NCBI RefSeq assembly: GCF_000764305.2
Contig: NW_025932737.1
Location: 150,172 to 214,171 of the forward strand
Origin: Hyalella azteca
Lineage: Eukaryota; Arthropoda; Malacostraca; Amphipoda; Hyalellidae
Length of the DNA: 64,000 nt
Direction: 5' to 3'
Both the position numbers and the translations under genes were made by a program. The notes beneath the pieces were generated by a model, which made no database searches, was not told where the DNA came from, and saw only the letters and a list, made by a program, of their open reading frames with translations. Below are positions 24,301 to 37,800 of the stretch, one piece after another (within the stretch, counting starts at the first letter, position 1; each line of letters opens with the position of its first letter).

Positions 24301-25653
24301 GTGAGCAACCCTAGGGCTTGTGCAGTGCATTGTCAAGCAATCTACTTATGTGAGAAGATAAGAAGAACTTGGGATTAAAAATTGTATTTAAGCTTTCTTA
24401 AGTCATGTTTGGCATTAAAACTTGATATAACCGCAGCTAGGGCACTTAGAGGATTGCAATAGGCGTATAATGCTGCAGACAATATAAAGCAACCCTTTAT
24501 TGCAGAGCTTATCTATCGACGATTGGGTTCATTGTACATGACTGCAATAGAAAAACGTAGCGTGCAGTAAAAAGGCATGAAGGAAGGCCACGGCATTGAT
24601 ATTTGTACGATGTCAAAGCATCAATATACCTAATCAATTTTACCAAAAATCCTGAAATATTCTACAAGTTTCAGAATCCCTTTTGAACCTCATCCTCTTC
24701 AAGCCAGTGCCGGCGAATGATGTAATGGCATTTAAACCACACAATAGGTTAGCATAGGTAAAAGATACGCAATTGGTGCTAGCATTGAACATATAAGCTT
24801 ACAGAATAACAGGAGCTGATTTATCAAAACCTTTTCAAGAGCGCTCCTTAAACAGCAATGACCACAAAATAACAAGGTTTGCCTTATTTGACAATGGAAA
24901 ATTCCATGCTAAATTTCATGTTTTTTATGTGAAGACTCGGCATTACGTAAACACGACACATTTCAGAAAAAATTGAGCGTAGTCTATATATACTTTTAGT
25001 CGTCCTGAACTCGCCACGAGACTCGACACTAAAGTTAATCACCAAACTCATAATAAAATCGCTAACGTTCTTGTGATTTTTCAACTCCATAAATCCGAAT
25101 AGCCTAGAAGCACAGAAAAAAATGTAAATTACAAATTACAGTTCGAAGAACACGTCTCAACAAAATTTGCTCGTGCTGCGTCTCTGGATCCAGCCAGAAG
25201 CAACATCACTCGAAGAATCTGTAACAGGTTAAATTAAACCCGGCCATCTACACAATTCCCAGCGCCTCCCAATCCCAAAACGGGGACAAAATTACAGGAA
25301 ATTCCAGGCGGAGTATCCGCCTAAGATATCGCGGGTCTGTGAAGGCGCTAAAGACAATTTAACATTGGATCCCGACCAAAATCTTCAGCATGTATAGGCT
25401 GTCATTGCTGAAATTTGAACATTTCTTTCCGTTTCATAGGCCTATGCTTGTCGAGGCATCAATGAGATTCTTAGATTTTAACCGCTATAAAATTCGTAAT
25501 CATAACATTAATTTTAAATTGCTCGTCCAGATTTTAAAAATTTTCACTATTAAAGTTAGTGGAAATTCGTAATAGTAATCGGGCACTTAATGCTCAAATG
25601 CATTTGGAAGTCGCTCAAATTTGTCACAAATTCTACAAGTGGAAGAAGATAAT
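21300..25653. other. intergenic DNA between convergent genes
   Basis: AT-rich, no supported exon on either strand and no array or transposon end that I can recognise. It separates the 3' end of the plus-strand gene from the 3' end of FMNL on the minus strand. On the minus strand AATAAA occurs near 24494, a possible but distant FMNL poly(A) signal. Confidence 0.5.
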
Positions 25654-25866
25654 TTAGAAGTCGAGGTTATCGTCACTGGTGCGCGAGAGCCTGACGGCGA
25701 CGTCCCTCTTCCTGTGGCTGCGGCGGAGGGCGTCGGCGCGCCTGTAGGGCTCGTTGCGGAGGCCGATGAGGATGTCCTCGAGGGCGCCGTGGTAGACGTC
25801 CTCCTGCGACAGAAGACGGCGGTCCGCCACCACGCCTCGCGCCCTTAGCTCTCCGATCACCGCCGC
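25654..25866 (-). CDS. FMNL: FMNL terminal exon: DAD and stop
   Basis: The acceptor TTGGTGCAG gives phase 0 and the exon starts [12 protein letters not shown]. It contains the diaphanous autoregulatory domain [20 protein letters not shown], followed by the basic cluster RRSHRKR that normally binds the acidic patch of the N-terminal DID to keep the formin closed. It ends [10 protein letters not shown] and TAA at 25656-25654. The exon is far more GC-rich than its surroundings. Confidence 0.9.
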   Translation of the reverse strand, partial: AAVIGELRARGVVADRRLLSQEDVYHGALEDILIGLRNEPYRRADALRRSHRKRDVAVRLSRTSDDNLDF

Positions 25867-28800
25867 CTGCACCAATAACAATGATCGTTAATATAGCAGA
25901 AAAATTTCTTATATTCTAAACGGATGAAATGTATCACCGCCGCCTACACCAATAACAATGATAGTTAATATAGCAGAGAGCAGCACCGAAGTTTCTTTTG
26001 TTCTAAACGGATAAAATGTAAAAATGTTCAAATGAGTAAATATACGTCAGCATATTTTGCTAGTGCTAAGGCAGATAAAAAAATTTGGTTGGTGAGCACG
26101 TTTAACTGCAGATAAATTATGTGCATTCTCATGAATAAAAATTTGACCTTTTATGGTAATTAGCAAGTATTCATCAGCATATTTAAATTTTTTGGAATTA
26201 AAGACACACTCACTGGGCATTAAATCTCAGTGATCATCAATTGAGTATTAAACTAGCATCTATTACGGGTCAGTTTCATGTTTTACAAACTTACCGAACA
26301 CACAGAGAGCTTTATTTACACTATTAAATCCAATAATTATAAGCACGAACAGTAGAAAGACATGCGCAGGCAAGCCAAGCAAAGCAAATATAACAATAAT
26401 AGAGAACAAACAATGCTGACTGCTTCATGCCAGTGCTGCAGTCATATGATCATGTATAATTAACAGGCGAATATCAAGCTTCAACAATAGTTTTGAAAAT
26501 TGAATTACTAAAGTTACATAAATTTAAGGTGATGGAGCGAAACTTTGATTGAGCGCGACTAGAATCTGTCGTATGATGAGGGAAGAAGAGTGTACCGTAT
26601 GGGGAAATGGTGATTGAGTACCGATGATTATATAAAAATATACATGCTGAAGAGAATTACACGTTACATACACTATAAAGACAATTTTTAATTATAATTC
26701 TTATGTTACAAAATCATTTGCATTTTTACAATAGCGTTTGGTTAAAAATATAATATATTGTAAGATAAATGTGAGTAACGCATGCGAAATACAGTGGAAG
26801 TAGCAGACGGTTGCAGAGGAGGGACCATGCACCACGGTAATGTTCATCATCAACAGAGTTGAACATGAAACAATTCAACGGCTCATGAAAGCTCATGAAA
26901 ATAATATTTTTCTGGCGTAAAACTGTGAAAAAATGAGGAAGAAGCGGGAAGCAAGTGAGTAAAAAAAACTTCAAAGGCCTCAAAAGGAAGGGTATAATGA
27001 AATGGAGAATAATTGGAAACTAAGAAGAAGAGTAAGGAATGCATGGATAACACAAGTATTTTTTGGGGCACATTCTGTTAAATTTGAGCCACGCAAGAAG
27101 CTCATTACTGGGATGCATAAGATATCAGGCTCTACGCTCAGCTCTTTCCTCGTCAGCTTGGGGACGTGGAAAGAAGATTCTTCATCGGGGCAGTTACCGT
27201 TTTAATCGACGCTATTGAAGTTAATTGTAGATCGACCGGAGTATCTTGAAAAAAAAAAATACAATTGTGTTTTCCTGACGAACATCCAAGCGCCGGACGA
27301 TTGGGCTTCATTTATTGCTGCGTAGGATTTTCCGTCGCGGCAAACGTTCTTCAGTAACAAAGGAACAAGTTGTGCTCGTCTGGTCGAGGTTAAATTTGGA
27401 CGACGACTTCTTCCATTGACGAGGATCACGGAGATTATTTAGGATATTCTCAATGCGATATACAACACATTTCCACGTGAAACGAATGTTTCTATCATCA
27501 ATTCATGTCTTTTCTTCCACATGTCTTCATTTTCACATTCTCTAACTCAGTAGAATGTAAGGTATACAAGTTAAGATGGTAAACAAATTAAGGATTGTGC
27601 GTCAGGTCGCAACAGGCATGGTTCAGCTCTGGACAGAAAAACAATGTTATTTCTCCGCATGTTAACACATCAATAGCTTGTTAGTCTCCTTTTGAAGGCC
27701 GAGGAAATTTTACCTATTTTAATTTTGAAGAAGTCTATAATTTAAAAATAAATGTTTTAATTTTGGGTAAAATTCGACGAGGGATTCGAGATGCGGTAAG
27801 ATAATAGACTGTCATTGTAACAACTCATTTTGCAAGAAAATGATGAAGTCTCTAGCAGCGTTAAAGTGTATAACAAAACCAGCTGTTGTAGTTTCTAAGT
27901 ATACAACAAAAGGTCATGATGCTAATTCCTTCCAAATTCCACTCTGAGTCACACTGAAACATTTTAATTTCTCACAGTCAATTATTGTAAACATTTTAAA
28001 ACATTTGCTGAGTTTTAGTTTTCAATAATTGGCTTCAAATACGGCCACGTGAATGTTCCTCTTCACCACGCAGTAAATCATTCCTCAGTTCGCTGGCGAC
28101 GACTTTAATTGTACGATGATACACAAATTATACTTTACACTTATTAGGACTTTTTCTGACGTTAGGAAGTTTAACATTTAGGAACAGGATTCTTTTGAAG
28201 CAAAATATGTTCTCTGTGGATGAGTACATTTCCTCTGAAGTTTCTCTTGCGTGGCTTTAAATTGGAACACCGGCAACGCTTCTGGCCCAATTGAAAAATT
28301 GAGATTGCGGGAACGAGGGCTGTGAGAAGAGGAAAAAAGCAGAGGATTTGTAAGGAAATTAAAATCTTTTAAACGAAAGGGGATGTCAGGGCAAAATTTA
28401 AGAAGCAAATAAATTAATGTGAAGTAATGCAATCAAAATGAAAGTCAAACAAAAAATCTGTGATTAATTTACAACACACTTGAAAGATGTGAGGCTAACA
28501 GGCAGTGCTGACTAAGGCTAAACCAAAATATACCAAATTTTAAACGAGTTAAAAGTTTATTAAAACAATGCAGGTATGGAAATGAGTGCCGGAAGCATTT
28601 TGAATAACGGAAGCAATTTAGGTGCGCAGGGAACGAATGTACATTTTACAATGGTTTCAGCAAGCGATTGATTTGAAAAATTTGAAAAATCACCATGTAT
28701 TGTATGGCTTAAATGAGGCGACTTAATCAACGAAGAGCGCGTGAAGTTTACATTTCTTGTAAAAAATACTCAGAAAAAAAGTTTTGATATATATATACAT

Positions 28801-31800
28801 ACACATATATTTCTGCATGAGCAAAAAATCACAGGAATGATGAATGAGATCGAGAATGCTATTTTGGGCTGAGTTCTGTAAGTAGCCAAGAGACACTAAC
28901 CTAGATGAAAGTGCGAGAACGTCCCAGTACAAGTTTAATAGGTACATTAACAGAAACATTAATTAAATGGAACAATTAAAGGCCGTGGATGAACGAGACT
29001 CTATATATGATGACTAAGCAGGAGGTGACTGAAAATTGCAACGACCAGCGACGAGTTAACTGCGGCCTGGACAATCGCAATCCAGACGCGAGCGTCTGCA
29101 TGGGGCCATGAGAACGTCAGGCTTGTACATATTAGCTTGGCAACACGAATAAAAAGTGAAAACGAACAAGAACAGAAATACATTTGCGGTTAGAGGGATC
29201 AGTTTAAACAACCGAAAATAAAATTTAAAGAGAAAAAAGACTCACCTTTGACCAGCGACAAACAATGACGTATAATTCCTAAATTTCGTGAGGCTCGGAG
29301 ACATACTATACAACTATTATATAACAGGAAGAAATATCGAAACTATTTATCACCAGCCCAGCTACAGGTTAGTTAGGTATAACATTCTAATTAAAGCACG
29401 AAGATAAAAGGGACTCGTGTAAAAATAAGCGGATTTTAGCTTCTAGGATCGAAAATCACGACAGGGACTTAGGGCCGCATTTGAGGTTAGTGAGGAATTC
29501 AAATGGAAATATAACTCCCCTATATGGATTTTACGAACAATAATTTTTATATTATGAATTTCACTCATTGCATTTTACTCGCATCCAGAACTCAGCAAGT
29601 ACCGCGCGAATAAAACGATTTTGTACAGTAAAAGAGGAGGGTTTCTTATTTTTTTGAATTATTAGACCAGATCATGAATGCCCTGGGACATTAGAAAATG
29701 AGCAGAAAAGCAGGTTCAATGACAACGATTGTCAATAATAATCGAGAATATTAAATACAGCTTATAATACAAAAAATCATTACCAAAAATAAACCTCTGA
29801 AAAGACCTTACGGTACCTTAAGTAAAATAACGAATAATAGAAATGATATAAGTGTGACCTGATGATGGCGTGCGTTGCCCTCGGAGTTGACGTTGGCGTT
29901 AACAGCGTCTGCAGCAGCTGCGGCAGCAGCGGCAGCGGCAGCATCACGCTGCTGTGCAGCAGCTGCTGCTGCACGCTGCGCTGCCTCGATCTTGCGACGC
30001 TGAGCGTTGTCCGTGTCAGCCGTCTGGGGGACATCGTAACAATTATAAAGAAGGTAATAAATACTTGATGAATTTGTTTCTCTTGACATTCCAATCTTAG
30101 TCAACACTCATGATATCTATCGTAGCTCAGTGAACGTCGGGAGTCTTGCAGCTCACCCTGTAAGCCTTGCAGCTCACCCTGTAAGCCTTGCAGCTCACCC
30201 TGTAAGAGCCTTGCAGAAGCGCACGAAGATGGAGAAGAATGTGTTGGGCGCGAGGCTGCGCGTCGACTCCCCAAAATACTCGAGTGCCTCAGCGAACGCG
30301 TCCTGGCCCATCTTCAGCTCCGTCTTCAGCTGCCGACATAAGAAATACAAAATAAATAACGATTTCAGCGTTTATTAGGCCGTAGGCCTGTCACAGATTC
30401 TTAACATCGCAGAACATTCACAGCTTGTTGCGGGTTTGAACTCGCAACTCACTGCTACAATTCTGTTGTGCTTAACCGCCCGGCCTCCTCGCCGATTCTG
30501 ACCAGAAACTGTCGCACAGAACTGGGATCGAACCCGCGCCTCCCTGCGCCAATGCTAGTACACTGGGACCATACTTTTAAAACTCGCTAAGTGAACGTAA
30601 GTACTTACGCTCTATTTTCTTGTCTATGATTGGTAGATTTTGCTTGAAAGGCCGTCAATGATTGGCTGATGAACTTACGATCTCTTAACTTTTTTTGAAA
30701 GTATAGGCCTGAACGGTAACCACTGGGCCACATGAGAATTATAATATTGGCACGTTAATGACGTGCGTGTTAAAGACATTTTCATACGATTACTCGAGAA
30801 ATGCATGTGTTATATTAGTGTGTAAGTAGTTTGCATATGAAGCAACGAAGTACCATGAAACTTTAGATGTCTGTCAAGGTAGTCTTTGATGAAGTATACC
30901 TTCAATCAAGGTAATCTTCAATAAAGACCATCATTATTGCAGCAAAAAAGAGCATTGTGCATGTTTCAAATAGAAAAATGTTTCAAATAGAATGGCTTTG
31001 CTTCTAGTAAAACCATTGTTGTGAAGGCAATGTTATAATGAAACGATTTCTTTACAAATAAATTAAACCATATTAATTCATGTTGTGTAATATTAGTGTA
31101 ACTAGAAATAATTTACAGCGGCGCTGAAATTGATCTATTGTTATATTTCTGAACTTGTCATTGAAGATCATGGAAATAAAAGTCCAGTTTATTGCGTTGC
31201 ATTGAGAGAATCAATCTGAAGCAAGTAAGCGAAATGATAAGCAAACATTTCAGCAACATTTTAACCTTCTGTTACTCCTTGCTACAGTTTGACATAAGCT
31301 CTAAACCCCAAAAAGTACAAACTTTCTGAAGTTTGTCGAGGGAGTTGGCGAGAAAGTCGCCAAGGATGGAGGTGGCGAGCTGCGCCTCCTGGCTGCGATG
31401 TCCCTTCAGGCGCTCCGCCTCCTTCTTGGCAGACTCCATCCCCTTGTCCAGCTCTGTCAGGTCCGTCACGATGTTCTCCAGCGACACTGTCACATCGATA
31501 CATGGTTATTACACAACACTGTATTGTAACACTCAGGGTTGCCACACAACACTGTATTGTCACACTCAGGGTTACCACACAACACTGTATTGTCACACTC
31601 AGGGTTACACAACACTGTATTGTAACACTCAGGGTTACTACACAACACTGTATTGTCACACTCAGGGTTGCCACACAACACTGTATTGTCACACTCAGGG
31701 TTACGAGGTGACAGAGGCGACTCTACACTTAGTTGGATATAGCAGCTGTAGGTGAATTTTATTAACTCAACCGTTTGAACTTTATAATAAATTCTAACTA

Positions 31801-34800
31801 CCCGCCCCTAAGTGACACTGCCAGATATTAATACATTTTTTCATACGGCATGTCAGGACACAATAATCCTGAATAACACTATAAACTAAATAATTTAATT
31901 AGAAATATTAAGAAGTTTCGAGGTAAGTCTTCACGATGTTTACAAACTGCTAATGCAGGTGGCAAATGCAATCCGCCGCATGCAATTTGCATATACCATT
32001 GCTGAATGTAATTGATAAATGATGCCCCCTTCAGAAGGGAACATTTATTTTGATCACAAGAAGTTGTTCAGACACGGACATCTGCGCGCAGAATTGAAGC
32101 TTTACCAGATTGTTTGGAATCCAAGTAAGTGAAATAATACATGTTTGTGCAATTTTGTGCGTTTGTTCGAAGCCTGGCACCGAAAATACATGCAAGCTGC
32201 AGAGGTGCGTATCCGTGAAAGTATCTGAAATCTAAATGAGGGATTGCAATAATTTTTAGTACTCGAGGAAAGAATTGAATCAAAAATTGAAATGGTTATA
32301 AAATTGGTACCTACATCAAAATTTAATTTTAAAAGTAGGCAAATTTTTTCTTCTATTTTGCCAGAGTCAAATGTAACATATGGGTTTCCAAGGTTCTTTC
32401 TTTCGTTAGCACAGATTAACTTTAATATTATGCATAAGATTCGAGATAGCGGTACTCTTATCAACAGGAAATATTGATCCCGAGCAACGTAGGGCCATCC
32501 TGCTAGTTTATAAAGGTGGAAAGTGATGAGATGCTCACCCTGTGCAGCAATTTATAAATACAGCTAGTTTATAACAGGCGGGAAGTGATGAGATGCTCAC
32601 CCTGTGCAGCAGTTTATAAATACAGCTAGTTTATAAAGGCTGGAAGTGATGGTATGCTCACCCTTTGCAGCAATTTATAAATACAGCTAGTTTATAAAGG
32701 CTGGAAGTGATGGTATGCTCACCCTGTGCAGCAATTTATAAATACAGCTAGTTTATAAAGGCAGGAAGTGATGAGATGCTCACCCTGTGCAGCAATTTAT
32801 AAATACAGCTAGTTTATAAAGGCAGGAAGTGATGAGATGCTCACCCTGTGCAGCAATTTATAAATACAGCTAGTTTATAAAGGCTGGAAGTGATGAGATG
32901 CTCACCCTGTGCAGCAATTTATAAATACAGCTAGTTTATAAAGGCGGGAAGTGATGGGATGCTCACCCTGTGCAGCAATTTCGATGCCCCTGAGTTCAGC
33001 CTCGAAGTTGTTCAGGTCCGGGAACTTGGTGCGCACGGTGTCTTGTATGTAGTGCAGCAACGAGATCTTCTTCTTGGCGGACTTAGTGTCGCATAAACTG
33101 TCTAAACTTGACAGCTTGAAGCCGTAGGCCGGACCACGTTTGCTGCTGTTCATGTAGTTGCCTGCTCAGATAATGCTCATTAGTTAATTTAAATTCTAAA
33201 TGGTTAAAAAGTTTAAAATATTGAAAAGTTAAAATATTTTCAAGTTAAAATATTTTCAAGTTAAAAATATATAGCGGAGCATATTTGCGTGACCAAATGA
33301 AGATCTTATTGGCTGCTTGGCCCTAAAATAAACAGTGCAAAGCGAGTACCGGAATTTCCTGAGTACCAGGACAAGAAAATTATGGTCTAACTCGACTCAG
33401 ATTTATATGCAATGACGCTAAACCTCTTGAACTTCCCTCTTCATTTTACCCAAACAAATTATTAACCTGTTTCATACTATTAAAAAAACACTCAAGATAT
33501 TACATCCGAAAAAAGATATTTATATTTATGTTTTCCAAAAAATAATAAAAAAGAGTGTGAGACAACCTATTAATAATCATCTACCAAATATCAGACATAT
33601 CTAACACACTGCGCACTTAGACTGAGTTCGCTACACTGACGAAAGCCAATGTATGTTTCAAACTATGACATGAGGATTGCACTCACCAAACGCAAGAATG
33701 ACTTCCAACAAGCGCCGTAGCTTGGAGCTGTTCTTAACACTTATTTTTATTAGGCGGACTGTTCTTAACACTCACCAAACGCAAGAATGACTTCCAACAA
33801 GCGCCGTAGCTTGGAGCTGTTCTTAACACTAATTTTTATTAGGCGGACTGTTCTTAACACTCACCAAACGCAAGAATGACTTCCAACAAGCGTCGTAGCT
33901 TGGAGCTGTTCTTAACAGATCTGGAGGCGGTGATGATGGCGTGTATCTGAGGCGTAATGCAGTGCAGGCTGTCAGTGAAGTTGGCCAGGAAGCTCATGAG
34001 GCTCAGCTTCGTGCCCAGCCTGTCTATCTTGCTCAGGTGGAACATGTACTGATCTTCTTCAGTGAGCAGGTGCAGCGGAGACTTGTTACGCTCGTACTCT
34101 CGATATGCTTTTATCTGCAGAAATTTCAGCCATGTTCAAGTTCAGCCATTAAAATTTCAGCCATATTGAAGTTCAGCCATTCAAATTTCAGCCATGTTGA
34201 AGTTCAGCCATTCAAATTTCAGCCATGTTGCTGAATTTCAGCCATGTTCACTCAAAAATGACAAAATATTTGATAACACGGAAAAAACTCAAGATTTTTA
34301 CACCAGAAACTGATAAAAATTAACCCGGAGCAACAGGAGGCTAATGGAAATTCCAGCTTGTAGGTTTCCATATAAAGCCGAGGAATTTCAACAAGATGGT
34401 ATAACAAACTTGATAATAACATGAAATTTTTGAGTGATAAGGACATTCAAAGTGACCTGAACGCATAAATTATTACAGTCTAGGAAACAACACACAATTG
34501 TTATCAATGAAGCATCAATAAAATACTCTATGAATACTTAACAATACGTGGATTAATAGGGTACCCATTTTTTATCACTAGCTTGCATCACAGAAGCTCC
34601 CCCAACTAATATTCAAGTCCTTGCAATAACTTATTTCTGAGTGAGGAAGAATTAACCACGTAGACAGAGAGTTCCAATGGTATTATACTTTTTGTTTGCA
34701 GAATTAACACCTCAGCATTGGTCTAGTCAAGTCCACAGAGAAGGTACTATTTTGTATGCAGGAATAATACCTCAGTATCTGTCTAATCAAGTCCTCAGAG

Positions 34801-37800
34801 AAGGTATTGTATTGTTAGTATACAGGAATAATACCTTATTATCTGAAGGTATTGTATCGTTTAGTATGGAGGAACAATACCTCAGTATCTGAAGGTATTT
34901 TATCGTTAGTACACAGGAACAATACCTCAGTATCTGAAGGTATTTTATCGTTAGTATGCAGGAACAATACCTCAGCACCTGAAGGTATTGTATCGTTTAA
35001 TGTGAAGGAATAATACCTCAGTATCTGTCTAATCAAGTCCTCAGAGAAGGTATTGTATCGTTTAATGTGAAGGAATAATACCTCAGTATCTGTCTAATCA
35101 AGTCCTCAGAGAAGGTATTGTATTGTTTAATATAAAGGAACAATACCTCAGTATCAGTAGGAACCATGCGCTGCAGAAGCTCCACGTTGTCGAGATGCAG
35201 CGTCTTCAGGTCCAGGGAGTTGACGGCGCGCGTGACGGTCTCGACGCTCAGCTCGAGCTTGCGGCGCGAGATGGCTGCAACAGATACACATATTGAACAT
35301 CTTACAATTTAATGCAGTCCCAAACAAAATGGGGATTAATTACCCCATAGGGTACCGTAGTTTTATCCAACATACGGGTGTAGTGAGCGCTAATATTTTC
35401 AGTGCTCCAATTCAGCGGTTGTTATCAATGTTGACAGCATTAGGGGGAAGGTTAACAAGAGTTTCGGGTTATGGCAACAGGCCATGGATCTATTTCTTCA
35501 GTGCCGTCACTTCTATTCTATGTTAAATTCGGCAAAATTAAGATAATGCTTGAGAGCCACTGCCATGGGAACCTTAAACAGAAGTCGTCCTAGTTCGCAA
35601 CAATAGCAGAAAAGAACAAACCACAAACATTATCTATGATGGAAGCGTCGTACAAATATCATTAGAATGTCAATTGGCGTGGCGGTATTGACTTTAAGGG
35701 CCCCAGCACACGGAACATTGATGGCAGATATGATAGAGTCAAAAACAAATGATGGCAAACCGTTTTTCGAAAGCATTTAAAGGCGACCCAATCGGTCGGT
35801 ATTCGATTAGAAAATTCCATAAAACGTTTCCTAAGAACTCGATCACTTATTCGAATGTCGACCACCCGCTCTAAACCCGCTTATTCAGTCTCGCTCACTC
35901 CGAACCGTCCTTCCGTGCAAGATTCGAGTTTACACTTGCTGAAATACGTAGACCTGAGTTTGTGGAAAGATGGTATGGGTAAATTTAAAAGAAAATCGTA
36001 TAGTATAACAGAACAACTACTCAAAAACTGTGAGAGAATAACTACTACTCAAGAAATAACTCATAACTTGATAAAAAGAATGTACTTGTGCAGCCGTTTT
36101 CTGGTCTGGTCGTACATGCGTAAGTAAACGATTAAGAAATTATTTAGATAGTAAGATTTTTTTATAGACCACCAATGTAGCAGAAGGAATAACTCCAACA
36201 AAGTTTAATTTCATGACTCACCGACATTCCTGAGTCGCGTGTGCTCCATTAAGGAAGTAAGTTCAGGTTTCTTGAAGCGTTTGCTGCCGAACGCGGATAG
36301 GGAATCCACTTCAGTCGAGTCGCCGTTAGCAAGCAGGAGCCCAACGTTAGGACCAATCTTGAATTCCTCCTCGAACGCAGCGAAGTCAATCACACAAAAT
36401 AGCTTCTCGTCGTCCAAGTCGTTGAAAACCGTCCCGCGTACCTGCAACGTTGGCGCTAGCGTCAAACACGGAGCGGTAAACTGAGACGTGGATATGAAAA
36501 CTTGAGGTTCTACTGTAAATGCGTTTTTAGAGGTGGCCCTTATTACCCCCGGGGGGTGTCTCTTATTACCCCGTCCTGCAGAAATGGCTGCCATTTTTGC
36601 TTGGAATGAGCTATGCAAATTCTGTCAATCACGTTTTTAAGCCAACACCTGTGTGCAACTTTTATGTAAGTAAAATTTTTTAATACGTCAAATATTTATT
36701 TTTGGTACAGACCTGAGCAGAGGTACTTTTAAAAAATCTCATTTTTCACACTTTTTTGCAGGGTTTTTTAGAGGTAGTAAATGTATGATTTTTCAAGTTG
36801 CTGTATGCTACTTAGATAGGAAAAATGTTGAACTTTATGCCACTATTATTAGTTGTACAATACTTTAATTAGTTTAGCTGCTACAACATTTATACGAAAT
36901 GTCAGAGGACTGTCCCTTATTACCCCGCCCGTCCCTTATTACCCCGTTTGACGGTAAACCACGGCACTTGACTAACCTGGTTGGGCTTGAGCCAAAATGC
37001 CATCTAGAAGTAAAGTAAACCATGACACTTGACTAACCTGGTTGGGCTTGAGCCAAAATGCCACCACTAAAGTAAAGTAAGTAAACCATGCCACTTGACT
37101 AACCCTAAAAGTAAAGTAAGTAAACCACGACACTTAACTAACCTGGTTGGGCTTGAGCGCGACCCAGTTGAGGGTGGGCAGCTTGTACTTGGTGGCGACC
37201 TTCTTCTTGATGGTCATGGCATCCATGGAGTGTAACTCTCCTTTGCCCGGCATGGGGGGCGGTCCTCTGATGCCCCCTATGGGGGGAGGTTTTGGGGGAA
37301 GACGAGGTACTGCCATTGAGAGAAGACGAACCTGAGGGGGGACGGGGGTGGGGCATTAATTTTTTAATAAGGAGATTTAAAATTCTAGGAATAAAATCAT
37401 GAATAAAGATAATATAATGATACATTAGATAATAGAATGATACATGATAATACATTAGATAATAGAAATATTTCAAATGTAAACACAGTAAAATCGTTTG
37501 CGCGGCCTAACAGCGCTAACACTCGAACATAGATATTGTATGGATTTTAATTATAGAGTAAAAAATCGATATTAATTAAAATGGAACTTATTTCCTCTTT
37601 CTTTACATGACGAGTGTGTAGGAGGAATACACTGAATATCAGTTAAGTATTAGTAATCATTTTAAAAGACTTTTGAAATAGATAATATTATAAACTAAGA
37701 ATGTACCAACTCAGTAAATGGAACAAAACCAAAAACAAGAAAATTATCGCAGGAACACCAAGCATAAGTTTCGAAGTCACGGCAGGAATTAATGATATCA

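Noticed and set aside
25621..25848. Plus-strand 75-codon frame rich in Val/Ala/Glu
   Set aside because: Shadow of the FMNL terminal exon.
31282..31755. Several frames of repeated [10 protein letters not shown] / [10 protein letters not shown] type
   Set aside because: They are the 33-bp array read in different frames.
32505..32990. Regular 61-bp array resembling a CRISPR layout
   Set aside because: Whole units repeat with no unique spacers, it sits in a eukaryotic intron, and there are no cas genes.
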